From positions 992,001 to 1,056,000 of the forward strand of contig NZ_CP034036.1 in the NCBI RefSeq assembly GCF_005484965.1: a stretch of DNA of 64,000 nt, given 5' to 3'. Below, one piece after another: positions 42,142-51,028 of the stretch. Source of the stretch: Brenneria nigrifluens DSM 30175 = ATCC 13028 (GTDB lineage: Bacteria > Pseudomonadota > Gammaproteobacteria > Enterobacterales > Enterobacteriaceae). The number at the start of each line of letters is the position of its first letter. The stretch's first letter is position 1. The position numbers and the translations under genes were made by a program. The notes under the pieces are model-generated. The model saw only the letters and a list, made by a program, of their open reading frames with translations, made no database searches and had not been told where the DNA came from.

Positions 42142-44592
42142 TTACGCCGCCTGCGTCTTTTCCCGCCGCGCTGGTGTGGCCGTCTCTTGCGGCTGAGACG
42201 CCAGTTTATGCGCGGCGAAATCATCAACGTTGATTGAACGCAGGCGACTTGCTTCCGCCTTGATCAGTATTTCCGCTTCGTCAGCGGTGATATTCCCATC
42301 CGCCAGCGCCTGTTCGGCCAGCTCGTCCAATCGCATAAAAGGCTGGTGTCTGCCGCTGGCTTGCGACAGGCGCTGGTAAATCGGTTCCGCCGCGATAATA
42401 TCCCGCAGCGCTTCTTCCAGCAGCCCGACCGGATTGTGTTCGCTGGCGGTCAGATATTGCCCGCGGCCCAGACGGCTGCGGGTAGCTGACGGCGTTTGCA
42501 GCAGTTTTGCCACCTGATGGTCGAGGCGGTCCGACGGGGCGTGGCAACGGCGGCCCAGCGGCAGCAGGATAAACCGCAGCAGACCGGCCGCGGCGCGGTT
42601 AGGGAAATTGCGCAGCAGATCGACCAACGCCTGCTCCGCCTGATGCAGGCAATCCTCAACCCCCCAGTGGACCAAAGGCAGGTCGGCCTTCTGGCGGCCT
42701 TCGTCGTCATAGCGTTTCAGCGTGGCGGAGGCCAGATAGAGCTGGCTGAGAATATCCCCCAGGCGGGCAGAAATACGTTCGCGCCGCTTCAGGCTACCGC
42801 CCAATACCGCCAGGGAAACATCGGCCAGCAAAGCCATATTGGCGCTCAGGCGATTGAGGCGCTGATAATAACGGCGGGTCGCGTCATTGACCGGCGCGCG
42901 GCTTAGGCGGCCGTCGGTTAAACCCAGCCAGAAACCGCGCACCGCGCTGCCGCCGATATGCCCGATATGACCAAACAGCGCGCGGTCAAAGCGCGCAACG
43001 TCTTTAGTCTGCGTCGCCGCCATCTCGTCCAGCAGGTACGGGTGGCAGCGGATCGCGCCCTGGCCGAAAATGATCATGCTGCGGGTCAGAATATTGGCCC
43101 CTTCCACGGTGATGGCGATCGGCGAGCCCTGATAGCTGCGGGCCAGGAAGTTGGAAGGGCCGAGGCAGATGCCTTTGCCGCCGGTAATATCCATGGCGTC
43201 CATCACCGCCCGCTGGCCGCGGTGGGTACAGTGATATTTGACGATGGCGGACAGCACCGCCGGTTTTTCCCCCTGCATAATCCCGCAGGTAATCAAGGTG
43301 GCGGCGGCATCCATAACATAGGTATTTCCGGCGATGCGCGCCAGCGGTTCTTCAATTCCCTCCATCTTGCCGATGGAGACTTTGAACTGGCGGCGAATAT
43401 GCGCATAGGCGCCGACGCCCAGGGCGATGGTTTTCAGCCCGCCGGTGGAGTTGGCCGGCAGCGTGATGCCGCGCCCGACCGACAGGCATTCCATCAGCAT
43501 CCGCCAGCCCTGTCCGGCCATTTTCGGCCCGCCGATAATATAATCCAGCGGAACGAAAATATTTTCCCCCTGGGTGGGGCCGTTCTGAAACGGGATGTTG
43601 AGCGGGAAATGGCGGCGGCCGATTTGTACGCCCGCGGTGTCGGTGGGGATCAAGGCGCAGGTAATGCCCAGCTCCTCCGTTTCGCCCAGCAGGCGATCCG
43701 GGTCATACAGTTTAAAAGCCAGTCCGAGCACCGTGGCCACCGGGGCCAGGGTGATGTAGCGCTTGTTCCATGTCAGGCGCATGCCCAGCACCTGCTCGCC
43801 GCGCCAGTCGCCATAGCACACCACGCCGCTGTCCGGTATGGAGCCGGCGTCGGAGCCGGCTTCCGGGCTGGTCAGCGCAAAACAGGGAATTTCCTGACCG
43901 CGGGCCAGCCGGGGCAGGTAGTGATCTTTCTGCTCGTCGGTGCCGTAGTGTTGCAGCAGTTCGCCGGGGCCGAGCGAGTTGGGTACGCCGACGGTAATCG
44001 CCACAATGCTGGAGACGCCGGCCAGCTTTTGCAGCACCTGCGCCTGCGCATAGGCGGAAAACTCCAGGCCGCCGTACTGTTTTTTGATGATCATGGCGAA
44101 GAAGCGGTGCTGTTTTAAAAACGCCCACAGCTCCGGCGGCAGGTCGGCGCGCTCATGGGTAATTTCAAAGTCGTTCGCCATCCGGCAGGCTTCTTCCACC
44201 GGCCCTTCGATAAACGCCTGTTCTTCGGCGGTGAGCCGCGGCGGCGGATAGCTATGCAGTTTTTTCCAATCCGGCGCGCCGCGGAACAGATCGCCCTCCC
44301 ACCAGGTGGTGCCCGCCTCAATGGCTTCTTTTTCCGTATTCGACATCGGCGGCATGACTTTCTGCATCAGGTTGAGCGCGGAAGACGAAAAGAGCCGGCG
44401 CCGTAACGGCGGCAGGTTGAACGGCAGCAGTAATATCACCAGCGGGATCAGCAGCCACGCCGGCCACAGCAATATGGCAGCCATGGCGGCGAAGTAAGCC
44501 AGCAGGATGGCGCTGCCCAACAGCAAATTCAGGCGGTGATAGAACAGGGCGCCGATAATAATCAGTAGGAGCAGAATGCTGACAGCAACCAT
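42142..44592 (-). CDS. fadE: Acyl-CoA dehydrogenase FadE
   Basis: FadE performs the first oxidation of fatty acid beta-oxidation. It has 816 residues (E. coli 814), the large membrane-associated type. Two or three hydrophobic segments occur in the first 60 residues, and the acyl-CoA dehydrogenase core spans about 100-480 (LTSPEAGSDAGS; GGKGICLGPSN). A long C-terminal helical domain follows and the tail is basic and Gln-rich. A FadR-like operator lies 89 bases upstream. Confidence 0.95.
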   Translation of the reverse strand: MVAVSILLLLIIIGALFYHRLNLLLGSAILLAYFAAMAAILLWPAWLLIPLVILLLPFNLPPLRRRLFSSSALNLMQKVMPPMSNTEKEAIEAGTTWWEGDLFRGAPDWKKLHSYPPPRLTAEEQAFIEGPVEEACRMANDFEITHERADLPPELWAFLKQHRFFAMIIKKQYGGLEFSAYAQAQVLQKLAGVSSIVAITVGVPNSLGPGELLQHYGTDEQKDHYLPRLARGQEIPCFALTSPEAGSDAGSIPDSGVVCYGDWRGEQVLGMRLTWNKRYITLAPVATVLGLAFKLYDPDRLLGETEELGITCALIPTDTAGVQIGRRHFPLNIPFQNGPTQGENIFVPLDYIIGGPKMAGQGWRMLMECLSVGRGITLPANSTGGLKTIALGVGAYAHIRRQFKVSIGKMEGIEEPLARIAGNTYVMDAAATLITCGIMQGEKPAVLSAIVKYHCTHRGQRAVMDAMDITGGKGICLGPSNFLARSYQGSPIAITVEGANILTRSMIIFGQGAIRCHPYLLDEMAATQTKDVARFDRALFGHIGHIGGSAVRGFWLGLTDGRLSRAPVNDATRRYYQRLNRLSANMALLADVSLAVLGGSLKRRERISARLGDILSQLYLASATLKRYDDEGRQKADLPLVHWGVEDCLHQAEQALVDLLRNFPNRAAAGLLRFILLPLGRRCHAPSDRLDHQVAKLLQTPSATRSRLGRGQYLTASEHNPVGLLEEALRDIIAAEPIYQRLSQASGRHQPFMRLDELAEQALADGNITADEAEILIKAEASRLRSINVDDFAAHKLASQPQETATPARREKTQAA

Positions 44593-44913
44593 AGCGTGTC
44601 TCCCGTGTTGTCGTCGACTTCAGCAACGTATCCCGTTCGGCGGTCTGGCTTTTAACCCGGCGGAATCGTCGCTGACTGATAAGAGGTCTGACCTGTTGGT
44701 CTGTATTTGTTGTAGTGCACTCGACTGTTTTTATCAATTCATTTACATCACAATTACAACTTGACTCACAAATCGGCGAACCGCTCGGCGTTTTCCGATT
44801 GTCGCCAGCGATCCTGGCGATCGTGACATTACGCGCTTCTCGCTGTTTCGGCGATCCGCTACACTGCAAGACAGAAGAGATAATGATGTCACTGGACAAA
44901 ATGAGAGGATTCC
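44593..44913. other. Divergent fadE/gmhA promoter region
   Basis: A 321-base gap between divergent genes. It holds the FadR-like site at 44681-44697 and an AT-rich stretch (44728-44765) suitable for promoters. No gene is supported; a short plus-strand frame at 44715-44936 overlaps the start of gmhA and looks spurious. Confidence 0.6.
44681..44697 (-). promoter_or_regulatory. FadR operator
   Basis: AAGAGGTCTGACCTGTT matches the FadR consensus core GGTCNGACC with the usual GTT flank. In E. coli FadR represses fadE until long-chain acyl-CoA is bound. Confidence 0.65.
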
Positions 44914-45495
44914 ATGTATCAGGACTTAATTCGTAGTGAACTGAAAGAAGCGGCGGAAACGTTGCAGACGTTTTTGAGCGATGAGGCGAATATTCAGTCT
45001 ATTCAGAATGCTGCGGTATTGCTGGCTGACTCGTTTAAAGCGGGCGGTAAAGTGATCTCCTGCGGCAACGGCGGCTCGCACTGTGACGCGATGCATTTTG
45101 CCGAAGAGCTGACGGGGCGCTACCGTGAAAACCGTCCTGGCTACCCGGCGATTGCCATTTCGGACCCCAGCCACCTTTCCTGCGTTAGCAATGACTTTGG
45201 TTATGACTTTGTTTTCTCCCGTTATATTGAATCCCTGGGGCGTGAGGGCGATGTGCTGCTGGGCATCTCAACTTCAGGTAATTCCGGCAATATTATTAAA
45301 GCCATCGCGGCGGCGAAGGCAAAAGGAATGAAGGTCATCACCCTGACGGGCAAAGACGGCGGCAAAATGGCCGGATCGGCGGATGTGGAAATCCGCGTGC
45401 CGCATTTCGGCTACGCCGACCGCATTCAGGAGATCCATATCAAAGCGATTCATATCCTGATCCAACTGATCGAAAAAGAGATGGTTGCCAAGTGA
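44914..45495 (+). CDS. gmhA: Sedoheptulose-7-phosphate isomerase GmhA (LpcA)
   Basis: 193 residues, a SIS-domain isomerase making D-glycero-D-manno-heptose 7-phosphate for the lipopolysaccharide inner core. Conserved parts include SCGNGGSHCDAMHFAEELTGR and GISTSGNSGN. It starts at ATG 44914 with a GAGAGG ribosome site and is followed by yafJ, as in E. coli. Confidence 0.96.
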   Translation: MYQDLIRSELKEAAETLQTFLSDEANIQSIQNAAVLLADSFKAGGKVISCGNGGSHCDAMHFAEELTGRYRENRPGYPAIAISDPSHLSCVSNDFGYDFVFSRYIESLGREGDVLLGISTSGNSGNIIKAIAAAKAKGMKVITLTGKDGGKMAGSADVEIRVPHFGYADRIQEIHIKAIHILIQLIEKEMVAK

Positions 45496-45548
45496 CAGCC
45501 TCTTGCGACAGGTTTGACTAACGGACGGGAGAGGTTAAGAGAGTTACG

Positions 45549-46316
45549 ATGTGTGAATTGCTTGGGATGAGCGCAAATGTACCGACAGATATCTGTTTCA
45601 GTTTTACCGGCCTGATACGGCGCGGCGGGCTGACCGGTCCGCATCGGGACGGCTGGGGAATCACGTTTTATGAAGGGCATGGCTGTCGGACGTTCAAAGA
45701 TCCCCTGCCCAGCTTCAATTCGCCGATAGCCCGGTTGGTGCAGGATAATCCCATCAAGTCCCGCGCGGTGATATCCCATATCCGTCAGGCGAACCGGGGA
45801 GCCGTGGCGCTGGAAAACACCCATCCCTTTACCCGGGAACTGTGGGGGCGCAACTGGACGTTTGCCCATAACGGGCAGTTGAAAGGCTATCGTTCGCTGA
45901 AAACCGGCATGTTTCGGCCGGTCGGGCAGACGGACAGCGAGTTTGCCTTCTGCTGGCTGCTGTATCAACTGTCGCAGCGCTATCCGCGCACGCCGGGCAA
46001 CTGGCCGGCGGTGTTCCGCTATATCGCCGAACTGGCGAGGACCCTGCAGAAAAAGGGCGTGTTCAACATGCTGCTGTCTGACGGGCAGTTTGTGATGGGA
46101 TACTGCTCCAGCAAACTCTATTGGATTACCCGGCGCGCCCCCTTTGGCAAGGCGACGCTGTTGGATCAGGATATGGAGGTCGACTTCCAGCAGCAGACCA
46201 CGCCCAACGATGTGGTGACGGTGATGGCCACGCAGCCGCTGACCGGGGATGAAACCTGGCATCAAATCATGCCAGGCGAATTCGTGTTATTTTGTTTCGG
46301 TGAACGCATAATTTGA
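45549..46316 (+). CDS. yafJ: Class II glutamine amidotransferase YafJ
   Basis: 255 residues with the N-terminal nucleophile C2 (MCELLGMS) and the class II motifs GPHRDGWG, HIRQANRG and THPFTRELWG. The acceptor substrate is unknown. Its 3' end overlaps the 3' end of the opposing yafK gene by 30 bases. Confidence 0.92.
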   Translation: MCELLGMSANVPTDICFSFTGLIRRGGLTGPHRDGWGITFYEGHGCRTFKDPLPSFNSPIARLVQDNPIKSRAVISHIRQANRGAVALENTHPFTRELWGRNWTFAHNGQLKGYRSLKTGMFRPVGQTDSEFAFCWLLYQLSQRYPRTPGNWPAVFRYIAELARTLQKKGVFNMLLSDGQFVMGYCSSKLYWITRRAPFGKATLLDQDMEVDFQQQTTPNDVVTVMATQPLTGDETWHQIMPGEFVLFCFGERII

Positions 46317-47018
46317 TATCGGCTGGCTGGTCATCAACGGTGGGCTGACGACGTATTGCCCGTTAAATACCGTGATGGCCGGCGGCTGATAGTGCTGATT
46401 GAAATAACTATAGGCCGGTTGCAGCTGACGCCAGAAAGAATAATAGCTTGAATTGCGATGGCGCTGCATATTGTGTTCCGTCATGCGGAACGGATAAATG
46501 GCGAGATTGATTTTCGTCTGCCCGTTAAGCAACGCGTGTTCCGCAAAACGATAAATCTCCTCCATATAATTATTGGTCATGGCGTAGCAGCCGACCGATA
46601 CGCACTCGCCGTGGATCATCAGATAGCGTCCCGAATACCCTTGCGATTGGTCATATTCGTTGGGAAAGCCGATATTAATCGCGCGATAATAGCGGCTGTC
46701 CGGTTTAAGCTGGCGCAAATCAACCTGGTAGAAACCCTCCGGGCTTTTCAGATCGCCTTCCCTGCGTTTGGGGCCGAGACCGCCGGAATATTTACAAATG
46801 GGATAATGTTCCAATAGGCGATATTCATTTCCTACTTTGGCGTAGAGTTCTAATAGCCGCTCTTCCTTAAATATCTGGATATAGATCGGCGAGCCCAATA
46901 ATTGCTGTTTTAATTCTTTTTTTATCGGCGTTAGCGGCGCGGGTTCACTGGCGGCGCTGGTAACAGCAAAAGACGGCAAGAAAAACAACATCGCAAACGA
47001 CAGCGCGATTTTTTGCAT
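46287..47018 (-). CDS. yafK: L,D-transpeptidase-family murein hydrolase YafK (DpaA/LdtF)
   Basis: 243 residues with a signal peptide (about 1-22) and a YkuD catalytic domain. The active-site signature is H136 and C144 (MIHGECVSVGCYAMTN). In E. coli this protein cuts the bond between Braun lipoprotein and peptidoglycan. It is convergent with yafJ and divergent from nothing nearby; a 251-base gap without genes follows upstream. Confidence 0.9.
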   Translation of the reverse strand: MQKIALSFAMLFFLPSFAVTSAASEPAPLTPIKKELKQQLLGSPIYIQIFKEERLLELYAKVGNEYRLLEHYPICKYSGGLGPKRREGDLKSPEGFYQVDLRQLKPDSRYYRAINIGFPNEYDQSQGYSGRYLMIHGECVSVGCYAMTNNYMEEIYRFAEHALLNGQTKINLAIYPFRMTEHNMQRHRNSSYYSFWRQLQPAYSYFNQHYQPPAITVFNGQYVVSPPLMTSQPISNYAFTETK

Positions 47019-47269
47019 TGTGGATCCTGATGAATAAATAGAAGCGCTACATACGGTAAAACAATTATCGTCCCGTATACCTCTGCCTTTAGCGTTGTCA
47101 CATTATCATCGCCTTAATTTTAAGCAAAGATCAAAATTGGTAAAAAGTTATTTTCTTGATAACCGCGGGGCGGAATAACAGGGCGATTTTTTACCGGACG
47201 GCGAATTTATGTAAACTCGCCGTCCAGCTGTTTACCGTGCCGCGCTGCGGCAAATGAGCGAATCGTCGT

Positions 47270-48043
47270 TTAGGCTCTGGTCGCCTCGATCGTCATAATG
47301 TCCGTCACAAAGCTCCCGTCGTCCTGTACTTCAAAATGCCGGGCCACTTCGTCGGCCAGCGTTTTTTGCAGTTCCCGGATGGCGACCGTGAAATGTTCGG
47401 GAGTTCGCATCCGCGCAATCCAACTGCTGAACTCCAGCGTCAGACGGTCGCTGGTGACATGGCGCACGATAAACCCCGCCTCGCTAAACATGCTCAGCCA
47501 TTCGCCGGGAGAGTAGTCACGCACGTGCGAGGTGTCACGCAGCTTTTCCACGGTCTGTAAATAGATATCCAGCAGCGGATGGCCCGGAGACACCACATCC
47601 ATCATGATGACCTGTCCGCCGGGCTTCAGTACCCGTCTGGCTTCACGCAGCGCCTGCCCTACATCATGCCAGTGGTGGGCGGAATAACGGCTGATAATGA
47701 TATCGGCGCTGGCGTCGTCGAACGGCAGCGACTCGGCGACGCCCTGCCGGGTACGGATATTCGTCAGCCCTTTTTGTCGAGCGGTCTGGCCGACAACCTC
47801 CAGCATTGCTGCGGAAAGGTCATATGCCGCCACGTCGGCGACTGCCTGCGCGGCGACGAAACTGGCGTGTCCCGCGCCGCAGCCCAGATCGATAACGCTG
47901 GCATTGGGGAAGGGAGCCAATAGCGTGGACAGCCGTTGCAAATCTTTGCCCTGCGCGTGGACCGCACTGGTCAGATAGTTTTGCGCCTGTGAGCCGAACT
48001 GGCGTTCGACGCTGCCGCTGTGATCCGATTTCTTTTCCATCAT
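47270..48043 (-). CDS. yafE: Class I SAM-dependent methyltransferase YafE
   Basis: 257 residues. Motif I VIDLGCGAGH is near residues 50-59, the acidic loop is VAAYDLS, and the post-motif LKPGGQVIMMDV follows. The N-terminal QFGSQAQNYLTSAVHA is typical for UbiE/YafE-type enzymes. The substrate is unknown. Two tandem ATGs (48043, 48040) could start it. It is divergent from dinB. Confidence 0.82.
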   Translation of the reverse strand: MMEKKSDHSGSVERQFGSQAQNYLTSAVHAQGKDLQRLSTLLAPFPNASVIDLGCGAGHASFVAAQAVADVAAYDLSAAMLEVVGQTARQKGLTNIRTRQGVAESLPFDDASADIIISRYSAHHWHDVGQALREARRVLKPGGQVIMMDVVSPGHPLLDIYLQTVEKLRDTSHVRDYSPGEWLSMFSEAGFIVRHVTSDRLTLEFSSWIARMRTPEHFTVAIRELQKTLADEVARHFEVQDDGSFVTDIMTIEATRA

Positions 48044-48155
48044 CGCTCTCTATTAAAACGGGTGACTCATACGTTATGAAGGAGGCCGGAGACGCCTTTC
48101 CCGGCCGCCAAGCCACTATAAAGCAATCTTGCGCAACTTGTTTGCACGGATTTGT

Positions 48156-48175
48156 CAGTGTATATTTATACAGTA
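48156..48175 (+). promoter_or_regulatory. LexA box of dinB
   Basis: CAGTGTATATTTATACAGTA matches 17 of 20 positions of TACTGTATATATATACAGTA. The left CTG core has a G in place of C, so it may be a weaker box. It lies 17 bases before dinB, as expected for an SOS gene. Confidence 0.75.
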
Positions 48176-48191
48176 TTATTGGGGGGTGGGC

Positions 48192-49250
48192 ATGCGCAAA
48201 ATTATTCATGTTGATATGGATTGCTTCTACGCGGCAATTGAGATGCGTGATAACCCGCGCTTGCGCGATATCCCGCTGGCTATTGGCGGCAGCGCCGATC
48301 GCCGTGGGGTAATCAGCACCGCCAATTATCCGGCCCGGCGCTATGGGATTCATAGCGCGATGGCGACGGCAACCGCTCTGCGCCTGTGCCCGCAGCTGAC
48401 ATTGCTCTCCGGGCGGATGGAGGTGTATAAAGCGGCTTCCCGCCAGATCCGCGATATCTTCGCCCGCTATACCTCGCTGATTGAACCGCTTTCTCTGGAT
48501 GAAGCCTACCTGGATGTGACCGACAGTCCTTATTGCAATGGGTCCGCGACGCTGATGGCGGAGGAGATCCGCCAGGCTATTGCCGCTGAGCTGAATCTGA
48601 CGGCCTCCGCCGGGGTCGCCCCCATCAAATTTCTCGCCAAGGTGGCATCCGAGCTGAACAAACCTAACGGTCAGTTCGTTATCCCGCCGGATCGGATGGA
48701 TGCATTTATATTGCAACTGCCTCTGGCGAAGATCCCCGGCGTCGGCAAAGTGACGGCAAAACGGCTGGAGGAGAAAGGGCTGCTGACCTGCGCCGATGTG
48801 CGCCATTACTCGCTGGCCGAGTTATTAAGGAATTTCGGTAAATTCGGCCGTGTCCTGTGGGAGCGCTGCCACGGTATTGACGAGCGGTCCGTATCGCCGG
48901 ACCGACTGCGTAAATCCGTCGGCGTTGAAAAAACGCTGGCGCAGGATATTCATCACTGGCATGAGTGCGAAGGTTTAATCGAGCAGCTCTATCAGGAGCT
49001 TGAGTTGCGCTTAAAACGGGTCAAGCCGGACCTGCATATCGCGCGGCAGGGGGTAAAGCTGAAGTTTGATGATTTCCGCCAGACCACGCAGGAACATGTG
49101 TGGCCGGTGCTGAATAAGCAGGATTTGCTGACGCTGGCGCAGCAAACCTGGCGGGAGAGGCGCGATAAGCGCGGCGTGCGGCTGGTGGGATTGCATGTTA
49201 CGTTGCTCGATCCGCTGATTGAGCGTCAGTTGGTGTTGAACTGGGAATGA
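48192..49250 (+). CDS. dinB: DNA polymerase IV
   Basis: A Y-family translesion polymerase of 352 residues. Catalytic D8 (VDMDCFYA) and D103-E104 (SLDEAYLD) are intact, with fingers motif SADRRGVISTANYPAR. The beta-clamp-binding C-terminus ends in RQLVLNWE. I take the ATG at 48192 (after GGGGGTGGGC); the longer frame includes the LexA box. Confidence 0.97.
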   Translation: MRKIIHVDMDCFYAAIEMRDNPRLRDIPLAIGGSADRRGVISTANYPARRYGIHSAMATATALRLCPQLTLLSGRMEVYKAASRQIRDIFARYTSLIEPLSLDEAYLDVTDSPYCNGSATLMAEEIRQAIAAELNLTASAGVAPIKFLAKVASELNKPNGQFVIPPDRMDAFILQLPLAKIPGVGKVTAKRLEEKGLLTCADVRHYSLAELLRNFGKFGRVLWERCHGIDERSVSPDRLRKSVGVEKTLAQDIHHWHECEGLIEQLYQELELRLKRVKPDLHIARQGVKLKFDDFRQTTQEHVWPVLNKQDLLTLAQQTWRERRDKRGVRLVGLHVTLLDPLIERQLVLNWE

Positions 49251-49304
49251 AGGCAAGCGGCTTTCCGAAGCCGATTCAGTTTGCTGACAAATCTGCGTGG
49301 TTTG

Positions 49305-49384
49305 ACCCCACCCCAATCCTCCCCTTCGCAGGGGAGGGCGCAGCTTAGCTCCTCCCCCTGACAAGGGGGAGGCTGGGAGGGGGT
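49305..49384. repeat. GC-rich palindromic repeat (MITE/REP-like) between dinB and pepD
   Basis: The ends are imperfect inverted repeats (ACCCCACCCCAATCCTCCCC against the complement of the right end). Inside are CTCCCC-TTCGCA-GGGGAG and CCTCCCCC-TGACAA-GGGGGAGG. TTTTT follows on the plus strand, so it can act as terminator for dinB. Similar elements are, as far as I recall, abundant in Pectobacteriaceae genomes. Confidence 0.65.
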
Positions 49385-49415
49385 TTTTAATGAGCAACTA
49401 CCGTACTTTGCCGGA

Positions 49416-50876
49416 TCAGGCGCGTTCGGGAATGGCTTTCAGCAGGGCGGTCAGCAACTGCCAGTATTGGCCGACGCTGGCGATATGCACCTGTTCGTCC
49501 GGCGAGTGCGGCCCGGTAATGGTCGGTCCGATGGAAACCATATCCATATCGGGATAGGGTTCTTTGAACAGTCCGCACTCCAGCCCCGCATGGATAACCA
49601 TGATGTCCGGGGTTTTGTTAAACAGTTTCTGATAAGTTTCCCGCACCAGCTGCATAACCTGAGAGTTCGCATCCGGCTGCCAGCCGGGATAGCCGCCTTT
49701 CGGCGCGGTGTGGGCGCCCGCCAACTGGCCCAACGCCGTCAGCGTGCCGACCACGGCGTCTTTGCCGCTGTCAATCAGGGAGCGGATCAGGCAATAAATT
49801 TCCGCCTGTTTGTCGTCCACGGTAACCACGCCGATGTTCAGCGAGGTTTCCACCACCCCTTTTACCTCATCGCTCATGCGGATTACCCCGTTCGGCATGG
49901 CGTTCAGCAGCGCCAGCAAACGTGCGCCGATCTCTTTGGTTATCGCCGGCGCCTGACTGTCGCGCTTTTCCACCAGCAGGGTCAGATTTTTCTCCACCGC
50001 GGAGAGCTCGTTTTTCAGCACCGCCAGATAATCCTGGCTGCGCGCTTTTAGCTGTTCAACGTTGGCGGCCGGTAGCGCCAGCGTGGCGAAGGCTTCGCGC
50101 GGGATGGCGTTGCGCAGCGTGCCGCCGTTCAGCTCCACAATGCGGATATCCAGTTTGTCGGCCTGTTCGAACAGGAAGCGCGCCAGCAACTTATTGGCAT
50201 TGCCCAACCCCAGATGGATATCGCAGCCGGAGTGGCCGCCTTTCAGCCCCTTGAGCGTCAGGGTCAGCGTCTGGTAACCGGCAGGCAGCGCTTCGCGCTC
50301 CAACGGCAGACGGGTAATGAAGTCGATGCCGCCGGCGCAGCCCATGTAAACTTCGCCTTCTTGTTCCGAGTCGGTATTGATCAGAATTTCGCCCTGCAGC
50401 CAGTTGGGTTGCAGGCCGAACGCGCCGTCCATGCCGGACTCTTCGGTCATGGTCAGCAACACTTCCAGCGGACCGTGCTTCACGCCGCTGTCGGACAGCA
50501 CGGCCAGCGCCGACGCCATGCCGATGCCGTTATCCGCGCCCAGCGTGGTGCCGCGCGCTTTCACCCACTCGCCGTCAATGTACGGCTGGATGGGGTCTTT
50601 GGTGAAGTCGTGCACGGTGTCGTTGTTTTTCTGCGGCACCATATCCAGATGCGCCTGCAACACCACCGGCTTGAGGTTTTCCATCCCGGCGGTCGCCGCT
50701 TTACGCAGCAGAATATTGCCGACTCGATCGCGCTCGGCATAAATGCCTTTCTCTTGCGCCCAGGCAAGGATATGGGCGGCAAGCGCTTCTTCATGGTAGG
50801 AGGGATGAGGAATAGAGCAGATTTTGGCAAAAATGTCCCACAGCGGCTGCGGGGTAAGCTGAGACAATTCAGACAC
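49416..50876 (-). CDS. pepD: Aminoacyl-histidine dipeptidase PepD
   Basis: A cytosolic M20-family di-zinc dipeptidase of 486 residues. Likely metal and catalytic residues are H76 and D78 (QAHLDMV), D115 (LGADNGIG) and E145-E146 (TEESGMDG). The sequence MSELSQL is preceded by a good AAGGAG site, which fixes a GTG start at 50874-50876. The open frame continues to 51011 without homology. Confidence 0.95.
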   Translation of the reverse strand: MSELSQLTPQPLWDIFAKICSIPHPSYHEEALAAHILAWAQEKGIYAERDRVGNILLRKAATAGMENLKPVVLQAHLDMVPQKNNDTVHDFTKDPIQPYIDGEWVKARGTTLGADNGIGMASALAVLSDSGVKHGPLEVLLTMTEESGMDGAFGLQPNWLQGEILINTDSEQEGEVYMGCAGGIDFITRLPLEREALPAGYQTLTLTLKGLKGGHSGCDIHLGLGNANKLLARFLFEQADKLDIRIVELNGGTLRNAIPREAFATLALPAANVEQLKARSQDYLAVLKNELSAVEKNLTLLVEKRDSQAPAITKEIGARLLALLNAMPNGVIRMSDEVKGVVETSLNIGVVTVDDKQAEIYCLIRSLIDSGKDAVVGTLTALGQLAGAHTAPKGGYPGWQPDANSQVMQLVRETYQKLFNKTPDIMVIHAGLECGLFKEPYPDMDMVSIGPTITGPHSPDEQVHIASVGQYWQLLTALLKAIPERA

Positions 50877-51028
50877 TGTTAACGTCTCCTTTTCGGCAGG
50901 CCTGTCGGCGCGGCTGGCGCGCAGGCGCTGCAAATTGCAGATGAATGACCGTCGGATAATCCGGCATGGCGTGTGGCGACAGAATATCATTTTCCGCCGG
51001 CCCTGGGGCATGTTGCGGAAGCGTTATT

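Noticed and set aside
42958..44118. A 386-codon frame antisense to fadE
   Set aside because: fadE is conserved over its full length; the antisense product is Gly/His/Arg-rich and matches nothing.
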